Below are positions 22,996 to 31,227 of a DNA stretch of 35,301 nt, piece after piece. The translations under genes were made by a program, and so were the position numbers. The DNA comes from Phormidium tanganyikae FI6-MK23. Its GTDB lineage: Bacteria > Cyanobacteriota > Cyanobacteriia > Leptolyngbyales > Leptolyngbyaceae. The DNA lies in NCBI GenBank assembly GCA_019359175.1, contig JAHHHU010000034.1:1-35301 (forward strand), written 5' to 3'. Under the pieces are notes generated by a model. That model worked only from the letters and a program-made list of their open reading frames with translations. It did no database searches and was not told where the DNA came from. Position 1 is the stretch's first letter; each line of letters opens with the position of its first letter.

Positions 22996-24963
22996 TCACA
23001 TGTTTGAAACACCTTGCTCTTCCATCGAGATTTGATAAGGACTCACATCGCTTGAAAAAAAATTACCTTGATCACTTCCCAAGACTTCTTGCAGTTCTCG
23101 ATCAGGGTTCAACTCTGGTTCTTGAACCGACTCAATTTTTCTAAGTAAGTTGAAAGTCCTAGCATGTGCCTGACGGAGAACGGTATTGTAAGTTCTTGGA
23201 TGAATGATTGTTTCCCCATCAGTTGCTACTCCCTCGTCTAAAGAATTAATGTTTGTCCCAAGCACATAGCAAACTATTTTGGTGTTTTTGTTGACTTTTC
23301 CGCTTCTCCTTAATTCTCTTGCGTATTTTGCAGCCTGATTTTTCTCTTCGTCAGTGATTGTAAAACCTCCCCTCTTAAGCTCAACTATAACTATTGACTT
23401 GAAACCACTAACTTCATGATTTTCATTAAAATCATCGCAAGCATATAAACCGATAGAACTGTCAGGCAGAACAACAAAATCTGGACGCTTGCTAGGGTGT
23501 TCTAGATTAGCCTCCCCAAAAAACTTCTTTACAACAGTTGCTAATGTGCGATTCGAGGTGAAGCTTATAGATTCAAATTCTGGTCCAAATATCCAAAGCC
23601 CACGTTCAAAGAGTGGCTGAAGATCATGTAATTCATCAGCAGCGTGACTCTCAACTAAACTGTCAAGCTGTTTGATTAAATCAAGACGATAACGAAGTTC
23701 ATCAAGAACTTTTTTCGCATCAGTTACACTCCATTCATGCAGTATCCTTTCCAACTGCTCTAGATCATAAGGTTCCAATCCAGACAGTTTTTCTACAAGA
23801 GCATAACCGGAGCGTACCTTCTCCAATTTCGCAAGCACTTGGACAGAATTATCTAAGTCCCGTAACTGCATCGTTGGACACAGAATTTGGATTTCTTCGA
23901 GAAATTCAGAAATTTGCTTCTGGGATAACAGAGGTAATCTCCTTATCTTATCCTTATTGGCTTGAAGTGCCTCGCGCTTGCGATCGCTCCTAATGTCGCT
24001 CATTAGTAAACGTAAATCATTTTTGACAAAATCAGATACATTCCTATGGATCTTGTGAACATTTGGTGACGAGTAGAAGCCTGACCAATCAGGTTTTATG
24101 TCTCCAAGTAATTGATCAGCTTCAATAACATAAGTAAATCTTTTACCAGTAGTGGTTCGAGCGTCTAATAAAGATCCATCATGTCCTTCCCATGAGGGTT
24201 CACCGACAAGACGACGATTCACCCACCATGCTATACCGCTTTGTTTACTAGTTCGTCCTGTTTTCTTACTATCAAATCTATGTACTTTCACTTCTCCAAG
24301 TTCTGGAATTGAAACAGAATAAATCTCACAAAGATGGGAGATATCTTCTAGTGAAATGTGATTTTGATTTACATATATGTTGAAATCCGGGTCTGCTACA
24401 AATCGTGAACCTATCAATTCTGATATTTGTGTTGGGCTGAGTTCGGAAGCATTTCTTTCAGCTTCAGTATAGATTTTTGTCCCATTTTCGTTTGTATTTC
24501 CTTTGTCCTCAAGAATTAAATTAAAAGGTCTATCTTGAAAGCTTCTTTCGACTCTAAATACGTGGTATTGTCCGCCTTTCTTTGTTTCTACAAAGTACTT
24601 GTTTGCAAAGCAGAACATTGCATGTCTCCCTACACCATTGCGTCCAAAAGCAATTCTTTTGCGCTTTGGTGATTCAGGAGGAAACTCCACATTAACTCCT
24701 TGGTGTTTCAAACGGTTATAGTTGAGCTGAGTCCAGCGTTGAATAAACTCCTCATATGTCATCCCACTACCATTATCCTCAACTGCAAGATAATTGCTGC
24801 CATCTTTCAACCACTCGATGTTGACTCTATCTGCTCCTGCATCCCAGCAATTAGCTACAAGCTCAACCAAAGCATAATGCGAATCAGCGATAATGCTCCC
24901 AGCATGATGCTCTAGAAAACAATCCCCAAAAGTTACTGGCAAATCGAGTTGCTCAAAGTTCAT
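22996..24963 (-). CDS. GHKL ATPase fused to a Shedu-like nuclease domain; probable defence protein (655 aa)
   Basis: The N-terminal ~330 residues are a GHKL (Hsp90/MutL/MORC-type) ATPase: N-box ELVANCWDA (E34, N38, D41), DNGSGM (63-68), GRNGVGRHAMF (108-118) and GTKI (161-164). After a helical, coiled-coil-like linker (~345-450), residues ~450-600 match the Shedu/DUF4263 form of the PD-(D/E)XK nuclease: LFERGLWIFGPE, RPDFVVLP (D495), VIVELKRGG (E528, K530) and NQAAKYARE (Q543). All expected catalytic residues are present. Bacterial MORC-like ATPases occur in restriction and conflict systems, and Shedu is an anti-phage nuclease, so a stand-alone defence function is likely. This is inference from architecture. 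It is carried on the mobile element, diverges from a small membrane-protein gene and has AT-rich codons. Confidence 0.87.
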   Translation of the reverse strand: MNFEQLDLPVTFGDCFLEHHAGSIIADSHYALVELVANCWDAGADRVNIEWLKDGSNYLAVEDNGSGMTYEEFIQRWTQLNYNRLKHQGVNVEFPPESPKRKRIAFGRNGVGRHAMFCFANKYFVETKKGGQYHVFRVERSFQDRPFNLILEDKGNTNENGTKIYTEAERNASELSPTQISELIGSRFVADPDFNIYVNQNHISLEDISHLCEIYSVSIPELGEVKVHRFDSKKTGRTSKQSGIAWWVNRRLVGEPSWEGHDGSLLDARTTTGKRFTYVIEADQLLGDIKPDWSGFYSSPNVHKIHRNVSDFVKNDLRLLMSDIRSDRKREALQANKDKIRRLPLLSQKQISEFLEEIQILCPTMQLRDLDNSVQVLAKLEKVRSGYALVEKLSGLEPYDLEQLERILHEWSVTDAKKVLDELRYRLDLIKQLDSLVESHAADELHDLQPLFERGLWIFGPEFESISFTSNRTLATVVKKFFGEANLEHPSKRPDFVVLPDSSIGLYACDDFNENHEVSGFKSIVIVELKRGGFTITDEEKNQAAKYARELRRSGKVNKNTKIVCYVLGTNINSLDEGVATDGETIIHPRTYNTVLRQAHARTFNLLRKIESVQEPELNPDRELQEVLGSDQGNFFSSDVSPYQISMEEQGVSNM

Positions 24964-25162
24964 CTAATAAGGTTTCCTGTTTAGTGAAATTTAGAGAAGA
25001 CAGCGTTCCTTCATTGATAATTATGGCATTAGTTAAGATTTACTATCAAGCAAAATCTTAGCTTCTTCATAAAACACTTGACAATCTATTTATTTCTATC
25101 AGGCAAGAAAGTAAATGTTTTAATAAAAAACAACGATTCTTCTTGGACTGTTTGGTCTATTT

Positions 25163-25405
25163 ATGTCCGCAAAGTACTCTCAACATTACTTAAAAAATTA
25201 TGGGGTAACTGCATCCGTCAGAAATCGCATCGCTGAACTTTGTCCAGAGGCACAACTATTGGAAATTGAGCATAAAGCACTCGATAAAATCGCAGGTCGT
25301 TATCCATTTTTGAGCAAAGTTCCTACGTTATATCTTTGGGTTGCATTACACAGTTCAATCTGTGTAATAGGAGCGTTATGTATACTGCTTGCAGTATTTC
25401 AATAA
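25163..25405 (+). CDS. Small tail-anchored membrane protein (80 aa), hypothetical
   Basis: Residues 1-50 are hydrophilic and helical (SQHYLKNYGVTASVRNRIAELCPE, LLEIEHKALDKIAGRY). The C-terminal ~25 residues (LYLWVALHSSICVIGALCILLAVF) form one membrane helix ending at the stop, so the protein would be tail-anchored with a cytoplasmic domain. No family is recognised. No Shine-Dalgarno is visible before ATG 25163. It is divergent from the GHKL-nuclease gene, sharing about 200 bp, and could be its partner or an unrelated cargo gene. Confidence 0.5.
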   Translation: MSAKYSQHYLKNYGVTASVRNRIAELCPEAQLLEIEHKALDKIAGRYPFLSKVPTLYLWVALHSSICVIGALCILLAVFQ

Positions 25406-25489
25406 GTAGCACAATGATCAACAAAAGTATTTTCTAACAATTTTATGTGTCTTAATTTCCAGAAGTTCATTGTCCCAGCACGCTAGTTG

Positions 25490-26050
25490 AAACTACCCAC
25501 TTTAGTGGGAGACTTTAGTTGCTACACAGTTCGCGATGGCTGCAAAAGGGGAGCGTGGTAGGTTTGAGAGAAAACCATCATGAGCGACCAACGACGAGGC
25601 AACCCTACCGTAACCCGATTGACTGTGCATCTTGTCTGGGTGACGAAGTATCGATACCTGGTGCTGAAAGGAGAGATCCAGAAGCGGTGTCGAGAGTTGA
25701 TCGTCCAAATCTGTGATGCCGAAGACGTGAAGATCCTCAAGGGGTTGGTCAGTAAAGACCCTGTGCATATGCACATTGAGTATCCACCGTCAAAATCTAT
25801 TAGTGATCTCGTGAGGCGGATCAAGGGTCGCACGTCGCGATTGCTACAACAAGAATATCCAGAGTTGGAGAAGCGGTATTGGGGCAAGCACTTCTGGGCA
25901 ATCGGGTATGGAGCTTGGAGCGCTGGAAATCTCACGGAAGAGCTAGTGCAAGAGTATGTCGAACATCATCGAAACCCATCGAATCAGGATCACGACAATT
26001 TCTTGCTGGAATGAGTTCACTTGGGCTTTCAGCCCTGTAAGGAACCTATG
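25490..26050 (+). mobile_element. Solo IS200-type insertion sequence
   Basis: One tnpA flanked by subterminal hairpins instead of inverted terminal repeats: CCCACT/AGTGGG (25496-25509) on the left and GGGCT/AGCCC (26023-26035) on the right, each close to the coding region. This is the IS200/IS605 layout without tnpB. The exact ends and the tetranucleotide target cannot be fixed from one copy; the limits given are approximate. Confidence 0.8.
25580..26014 (+). CDS. tnpA: IS200/IS605-family transposase TnpA (144 aa)
   Basis: Y1 HUH single-strand transposase that cuts and joins hairpin-marked ends. Motifs: HLVWVTKYRY near the N-terminus (~17-26), the HUH triad as VHMHIEYPP (~62-70), SISDLVRRIKGRTSR, RYWGKHFWAIGYGAWSAGN, and the catalytic tyrosine in VQEYVEHH (~124-131). 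The length is normal (about 130-150 aa) and nothing is truncated, so it may be active. A GGGGAG tract lies ~25 bp before the ATG, but no tight Shine-Dalgarno is adjacent. Its GC and HIP-like content is higher than the surrounding element DNA, consistent with later insertion. Confidence 0.95.
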   Translation: MSDQRRGNPTVTRLTVHLVWVTKYRYLVLKGEIQKRCRELIVQICDAEDVKILKGLVSKDPVHMHIEYPPSKSISDLVRRIKGRTSRLLQQEYPELEKRYWGKHFWAIGYGAWSAGNLTEELVQEYVEHHRNPSNQDHDNFLLE

Positions 26051-26526
26051 TACTTTCGGTGCATAGTGGTTTAGTTTCTAGCGTTGCTCCAGTTCTCTAT
26101 GAAACCAATTGAGTTGAATTGGGAAGCGTTAGAAAAGCAGAGATTGTTCCTAGGGATATCATTCACAAATTTGAAAGCTTTTTTCTCCAGTTAAAGTTCT
26201 AGTCATTCAATTGTCATCAATCTATGATGGATAGAAATATTTTGTAAAGCAATCGGTATTCCCTAGTTTAGTTACTATGTCCTCTTCATGTGATTCTGAA
26301 GTGTCACTTTTATAAAGAAGTGGAATCATTCATAAAGTTTCTTGGATTCATTACTCTTTCCAGAACTTAGCAGTTGACATTTATAAGTAAATCGCTGAAT
26401 CTAAAAATAAATGTACCTAAAATCTGAATCTCTCAGGAAATGGTACATTTGATCTTTGTCAGTTTTTTACTTAGAGCGATATTAAAGAATGAATTCGCTC
26501 ATACAGTTTTTGTAGCTTAGATTAGT
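26051..26526. other. Intergenic region between IS200 and the GUN4 gene, 476 bp
   Basis: No convincing gene. A 31-codon frame from ATG 26099 (MKPIELNWEALEKQRLF...) could be a truncated leader. GAGCGA (26474-26479) and TCGCTC (26495-26500) form a short inverted repeat 27 bp before the GUN4 start and may be a regulatory site. The rest is AT-rich. Confidence 0.4.
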
Positions 26527-27555
26527 ATGGAAAGTCTTCTATCCGCATTAATAACTTCATTGATAACTGCAGTTATTGGTACGCTTTTTAGTGCTATAGT
26601 AGCCGCCTCAGCTAGTATTATAACAGCGCTAATTCAAAAAGATAAATATCAAGATGTTGCGGATTTTTTTAGAAAAATCCGTAAGTTCCTGAAGTCAATT
26701 CTTGAGAAAATCTTTTGGATATCTCTAGGTATATTTCTCACAACATTTCTATTGTTAATTCTTGGCGGATCATTACCTTTCATAGCAGATTCATCTATTC
26801 CTGTAGAAAACCGTAACCTTACCATTAAGGATAAGGAGAATTCCCTTCCTCCTTCAACATCTTTTTCAGCTTTAGGAGATAGCTCGATTGAGGTAGAAAT
26901 CATAAAGAAACCTGAAAACGGTGATGTGAGTGTTGATCAGGATCATAAAATTACTTACAAGCCCAAAAAATTTTCAGAAGAAGATGCTTTCACCTACAGA
27001 GTGAAAGTTGGTAAATTGTTCTCAAAACCAGCCATTGTCAGTGTTAATGGTGTCTCGCTAACCGAGCAAGGTTACGAAAATCTTAGAAGACTCCTTGGAA
27101 CAAAAAACTGGAAAGAAGCTGATCAGACTACTAAGAAGATTATCCTCGGAGAATTAAATCGTTATGATAAATACGGCTCAAATGATATTTCCCTATCTCA
27201 GATAGAAGTTGAACAGGTATGTAAGCATATTAAGCAGCTTGATCAACTTTGGAGAGACAACAGTAATGGAAACTTCGGCTTTACTGCTCAAGCTGAAATT
27301 GGACGAAAAATCTTCAGTCAATTGAACATGACAGATCAGAGTAAGCTTTCAACTTTTGTCAAGAAAGTTGGATGGCAATCACTGGAGAAAGATTACAACG
27401 AGCTTGACTTCAACTTTAATTCACCAACAAGTAAGCCAAGGGGTTATCTACCAGCATTTCTTGGTATGCGTGCAAATGAGTGGAGAGATTTCTTTCAATC
27501 AATTCAGTCTTGCTCTTTAAAGAGGTTTGGTGGAGAAATAAAAGTAGATGAGTAG
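26527..27555 (+). CDS. Membrane protein with Ig-like and GUN4 domains (342 aa)
   Basis: Layout: hydrophobic segment ~5-36 (LISSLITAVIGTLFSAIVAASASIITAL-like), a basic helical stretch, a second hydrophobic segment ~62-88, a bacterial Ig/cadherin-like repeat ~118-172 (SSIEVEIIKKPENGDVSV...DAFTYRV), and a GUN4 domain ~183-335. The GUN4 hallmarks are NLRRLLGTKNWKEADQTT, QLDQLWRDNSNGNFGF and FNFNSPTSKPRGYLPA. GUN4 normally binds porphyrins and activates Mg-chelatase, but cyanobacteria carry many GUN4 domains in signalling and conflict-type proteins. Here it is on a mobile element with no chelatase nearby, so a sensing role at the membrane is more likely (inference). It is not in an operon. Confidence 0.78.
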   Translation: MESLLSALITSLITAVIGTLFSAIVAASASIITALIQKDKYQDVADFFRKIRKFLKSILEKIFWISLGIFLTTFLLLILGGSLPFIADSSIPVENRNLTIKDKENSLPPSTSFSALGDSSIEVEIIKKPENGDVSVDQDHKITYKPKKFSEEDAFTYRVKVGKLFSKPAIVSVNGVSLTEQGYENLRRLLGTKNWKEADQTTKKIILGELNRYDKYGSNDISLSQIEVEQVCKHIKQLDQLWRDNSNGNFGFTAQAEIGRKIFSQLNMTDQSKLSTFVKKVGWQSLEKDYNELDFNFNSPTSKPRGYLPAFLGMRANEWRDFFQSIQSCSLKRFGGEIKVDE

Positions 27556-27734
27556 CGTAAAAACTGTTCTTTTACCCGCCTTAACTTCTTCAGGGGAGGA
27601 TAATTAACAGAATATCTATGTTCAAAGATAGTTAAATATATGAGCTAAGGATTGATCAAGCTCTTAGCGGTCATCGGTTTTTCCTACTAAATACTGATTC
27701 CTAACCTGAATTGATGGAACATGATTCCTAGTTG

Positions 27735-27760
27735 AGGAACGGGACTCCAGCCCCGAATAT
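27735..27760. repeat. Possible relic of an IS200/IS605 end
   Basis: A GAGGAACGGGACTCCAGCCCC-like hairpin (GGG...CCC arms) looks like the right-end hairpin of a lost IS605-type insertion. It is short, imperfect and unsupported by any transposase fragment. Confidence 0.2.
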
Positions 27761-27811
27761 AGCTGTTAGAAAATCTGAGTGTATAGTACAGCAAGATTTC
27801 AATTTGCATAA

Positions 27812-30358
27812 TTAATTACCAGCAGATGGAGCAGGATCATTTCGTCTCTGAAGCGCGTTAAGCTTTCTCTGTTTCAATTTCTTTTCATCTTCATTGATAC
27901 AAGCTTGAGGATGAGGAAGGTTACTCAGCAGCCTGATCGAAACCTGACATCGAAGTGGTCTTGCTCTGCCGATCGCTTGTTCCTGTTCTGACTCCAAGAA
28001 GAATAATTGTATATTTCTCAAACCTTCATGAGTGTAGGTAATGAAGGGGAATCTAATTCCGTGTCTTTCAATCGCTTGTCTTTGCATCCTTGTATCTTCT
28101 GGCATGAACTCAATTCCCAGCGCAACAGCAGACAACAGGTAGACGACTGGATTTCTATGAAATGCACCGATGATCGCAATGTCTTGTCCCTTTAAGTGAT
28201 CAAACCCTGAGAGTTTTCCGAAATGCATCTCTTTCATAGCATTAGGGAACAAGTCCTTACGTGTCTTATAAGTCAAAGTTGGTAGATTCTCTACCTGTTT
28301 CTGTGCATAAGCAACAGCTTTTTCGCTCTGTAATGAAGTCCGACTGAGGGTATAGGTGCTATCCTGCTCAATCACACCCATCATCTCGACGTTCGAGAGA
28401 TCGTAGAATTTAACTCGATCACCGTAAAGCTGTTTATAAATCTGCTCGTCTACTGTTGCAGACAGAATGATGACTTTCCGATCTACGGGTAAGGGGTTGA
28501 TCCTGATGAAATGAATCTTAGCGGGTTCACGTAGATCAGCCATGTACCAATCGCTCTGGAAAAAAGCGAGTACATTTCCCGCACATTTATAACTGTTATC
28601 CAGTACTTCAGCTTGAATTGCTTCAAAGCTTCTGGGTTCTATCTCCCTTGCTTTTAGCGGACAATTCTTCTCAGCAGTCGTGAGCGACTGTAGATAATTC
28701 TCGATCAGCTGCTTGTCTGCTTCATCTGTTAATCGTCCCTGTAAATCGCGCAAATCGTTCACAGAAATACTCCCAATGCTGAGCAGACTGAGTAAAGGAT
28801 CTTCATCGAAGATGATCGTATCAAACTGATTAAACTCAATGAACAATGCTTTCGGGTGAGTAGTCAGTACTGTTTCACCGGCAGCATAAGCGGAATTGAG
28901 TGCTTTGAGATAGTCTGCTAATTCCTGATTGTTCTTCGCTTCTTCAGCAATGAACCGATTTGCTTCCTTGATTGCTCCGATAGAAAAGTAGTAGTCAATT
29001 GTATCCTCGACAGTAGATGGTAGATTCTGGGGTAGTCTGGGAGTAACCTTTACAGGAACTTTCATTTTTTCAGCTACTTCATCCTTGAGATCATGGTTTG
29101 GGAATGCAATGAGCACTCCTTGCAGATCTTTTAGCCGTGTAGTTTTGCCTAAACCAGTCGAGACCTTAAAAATATAAACGTTCGTATCCTGCGATTGGAT
29201 CGCAGCATTAAAATCAGCGTCAAATTTCTGCTCAGCTTCAGCAAGTGAGATCGTGTCATATTGTCGAAATCGAACCATCTCAGATTTTCGTCCAGCATGA
29301 CGCAAGTTCGAGTAGATCCAATCTTCCTCGTAAGGACTATAGTTTTCTAGCGTCTCAGAGGGATAGCCATAAAACTTAAGCACTGAGGGGAGATTGTATA
29401 ACTTGTTTAGGAACTCAGGTTGCGCTTTGAGCAATTCCGAAAACTCAGGTTGTTGTTGATTTAACTCAATCATTTTGTTGAGCGACTTCTTATACAGAGC
29501 GACTCCACCATTCAAGTGGAGTAGATTAGAAGCTAAACCAAAGTATTGAAGGTAAGTTAATTGCTGACCTGACTCGAAATCTTTCAGAACTCGGATCTCT
29601 TGTGTTAGAGCTTCCCAATCAACTTTAGCAAGTTCTTTCTTGTGTGCAGTTTTGGATGAAATCTGGTCTTGCCTATAATAATTCTTATAAGCATTTCCAT
29701 TTTTCATCCCAGTTGTATTAATGAGTTTCTTTTCTAATCTTTTCAGATCACGACTAATGTTTTGGGCGTTACTACGCCCAACAGTAAGAATTCCCAATTC
29801 TACGAATAGTCGAGGGAGATTTAGACAGTAATCATAGTTCTCATAGATCAGTTCTTGACCCCCGTAAAACACCTGATCAGGTGAGACAGCTTGTGAGTTA
29901 TGCTCTGGAAGGATTTCTTTCAAAGCATACATAATTCGATACTGCTCAGCAGTATCTTTAACCTCGTGATCTAATTTCCAAACAAAGCGATATCTCAGAA
30001 AATCTGGAGCGCTAGAAAATGAAGTATAAGCAAAAGTACAATCTAATCCTTGATCTTTCAATCTTCCTAAAAGGACTTCAGGGAGAATTCCACACTCGAA
30101 ATCTAAAGCAAAGATCGATTGACTGATCCAGCTATCACTGTCGTGATTACCTTCAAAAAGTGCACAAGTCCAAGTTTGTCCGATACATGCGAACTTTGCA
30201 AGTTCTTCTACCGAGATTTCTACAGTTTGCTGAGTGATCCGCTTTGAGATCATTCCTGCTTCGGCAGAATTTGGTTTACTCTTATATTGAGTGCGATCGA
30301 TGTGAAGTTTGTGGCGAAAATGAATCGCATGATTTGCGATCATAGTATCATTGAGCAT
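27812..30358 (-). CDS. AEP primase - SF2 helicase fusion, element replication protein (848 aa)
   Basis: The N-terminal ~200 residues are like an archaeo-eukaryotic primase/PrimPol fold: the metal-binding DFE (86-88) in FALDFECG, a conserved YR (123-124) in LRYRFVW, and a VSPDQVFYGG segment (~158-167). The C-terminal half is an SF2 helicase: Walker A STGLGKTT (400-407), DEDP motif II (518-521), LSAT (632-635) and motif VI EQAIGRARPL (~793-802). Such primase-helicases replicate plasmids, satellites and integrative elements after excision. It is the largest cargo gene and points left. ATG 30358 is the first start; 30323 or later are alternatives. A cluster of inverted repeats lies just upstream. 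Confidence 0.8.
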   Translation of the reverse strand: MLNDTMIANHAIHFRHKLHIDRTQYKSKPNSAEAGMISKRITQQTVEISVEELAKFACIGQTWTCALFEGNHDSDSWISQSIFALDFECGILPEVLLGRLKDQGLDCTFAYTSFSSAPDFLRYRFVWKLDHEVKDTAEQYRIMYALKEILPEHNSQAVSPDQVFYGGQELIYENYDYCLNLPRLFVELGILTVGRSNAQNISRDLKRLEKKLINTTGMKNGNAYKNYYRQDQISSKTAHKKELAKVDWEALTQEIRVLKDFESGQQLTYLQYFGLASNLLHLNGGVALYKKSLNKMIELNQQQPEFSELLKAQPEFLNKLYNLPSVLKFYGYPSETLENYSPYEEDWIYSNLRHAGRKSEMVRFRQYDTISLAEAEQKFDADFNAAIQSQDTNVYIFKVSTGLGKTTRLKDLQGVLIAFPNHDLKDEVAEKMKVPVKVTPRLPQNLPSTVEDTIDYYFSIGAIKEANRFIAEEAKNNQELADYLKALNSAYAAGETVLTTHPKALFIEFNQFDTIIFDEDPLLSLLSIGSISVNDLRDLQGRLTDEADKQLIENYLQSLTTAEKNCPLKAREIEPRSFEAIQAEVLDNSYKCAGNVLAFFQSDWYMADLREPAKIHFIRINPLPVDRKVIILSATVDEQIYKQLYGDRVKFYDLSNVEMMGVIEQDSTYTLSRTSLQSEKAVAYAQKQVENLPTLTYKTRKDLFPNAMKEMHFGKLSGFDHLKGQDIAIIGAFHRNPVVYLLSAVALGIEFMPEDTRMQRQAIERHGIRFPFITYTHEGLRNIQLFFLESEQEQAIGRARPLRCQVSIRLLSNLPHPQACINEDEKKLKQRKLNALQRRNDPAPSAGN

Positions 30359-30391
30359 AATGGTAATTAGATAATAAGACGCAATAATTTC

Positions 30392-30553
30392 TCCACTCTG
30401 AGAGTGGATTGAATAGTCATTAAGTGAGGAATAGTTGGTTCCTTACTAATTCCTAAAGTCATGTGGACGAGACTAAGAGCTATGACTCTAATAGCTCTTT
30501 CCAAAATTCAAAAATAAGCAATTGTATCTTCCGCTAGTTTCTAGAAAACTAGC
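30392..30553. repeat. Cluster of four inverted repeats, candidate replication origin or operator
   Basis: Arms are: TCCACTC/GAGTGGA (30392-30408, 3-bp gap); GTGAGGAA/TTCCTTAC (30424-30446, one mismatch); AAGAGCTA/TAGCTCTT (30475-30499, 9-nt loop); GCTAGTTT/AAACTAGC (30533-30553, 5-nt loop). They lie in 160 AT-rich bp directly ahead of the primase-helicase start. This suits an origin with protein-binding or extruded hairpins, or a promoter under dimer control; no iterons were seen. Confidence 0.45.
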
Positions 30554-30968
30554 GCAGAGCAATTAAATCAAACAGCAAAGATTAAGAAGAAACCAAAGAG
30601 GAGAAAATCTCACATTCTCAGATCTAGGTTTGGTTCATTCTTCTTGAAGGTATCAGCTTGAGAAAATACCTATGTCAGCAAATTTAGCTCTAGTCTTCAA
30701 TTCCTCCGTTTAGCATTCTCGTTGCGGCGATTCGTAAACAAGTTCATTTGTACTTCCACGCTTACTATCATTACACCTACATCTTTGATAGAAAACCGTA
30801 AATATACCGGAATACCAAGACAGCGGAATTCGTAGCCTACAAGCTGCTGAGTATTTTCTAACGCTCTTCAGACTCTTCCATCCCTTACCCATGTAAAAGT
30901 TTTGAGCGTAGTCTACCTAACTAAGTTGCAAAGGTAGACACGCTCAGCTTATTTTCTAACGCAATCCA

Positions 30969-31052
30969 TTAAAGTTCCGACAGCCTTTCAGGCTTGTTAA
31001 TCACATGAATGTAATTCCTGATGGTCGTCTCGATATTGGAATGTCTCATCAT
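30969..31052 (-). pseudogene. C-terminal remnant of a third tyrosine recombinase
   Basis: The minus frame reads MMRHSNIETTIRNYIHV then NKPERLSEL and a stop (30969-30971). HSNIETTIRNYIHV has the GHSxxxTTxxYxH pattern around the catalytic His and Tyr of phage-type integrases, with the Tyr in RNYIH. A stop codon directly precedes it and no catalytic Arg is present. It is therefore a fragment of a lost integrase. Confidence 0.65.
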
Positions 31053-31227
31053 CTAACTGGCAAATTGTTAGCTGTGACCCCTTTCTAGCGCTCCAGAGCA
31101 AGCTATGTCTAAGCAACATACAAATCGCTGCCTTCTAGCCTCATAGCCTTGATAACAGCTTCCAAAACTCTTTTTTAGAGCGCTCTTGCTGCAAGCTTCA
31201 AATTAGCTTTTCTAGCCCCTAATCTCT

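Larger units (their letters stand above)
30359..31227. other. 869-bp non-coding region upstream of the primase-helicase
   Basis: It holds the four inverted repeats at 30392-30553 and the integrase remnant at 30969-31052. There is also a 10-bp palindrome AGAGCGCTCT near 31172-31182, followed by the probable terminator region for the integrase. No intact gene was recognised; a 60-codon minus frame around 30710-30892 has atypical composition and was not accepted. Confidence 0.5.

Noticed and set aside
30710-30892. 60-codon minus frame between the primase-helicase and integrase
   Set aside because: Cys/Arg/Ser-rich composition, no ribosome site, and no family resemblance; probably decayed DNA.
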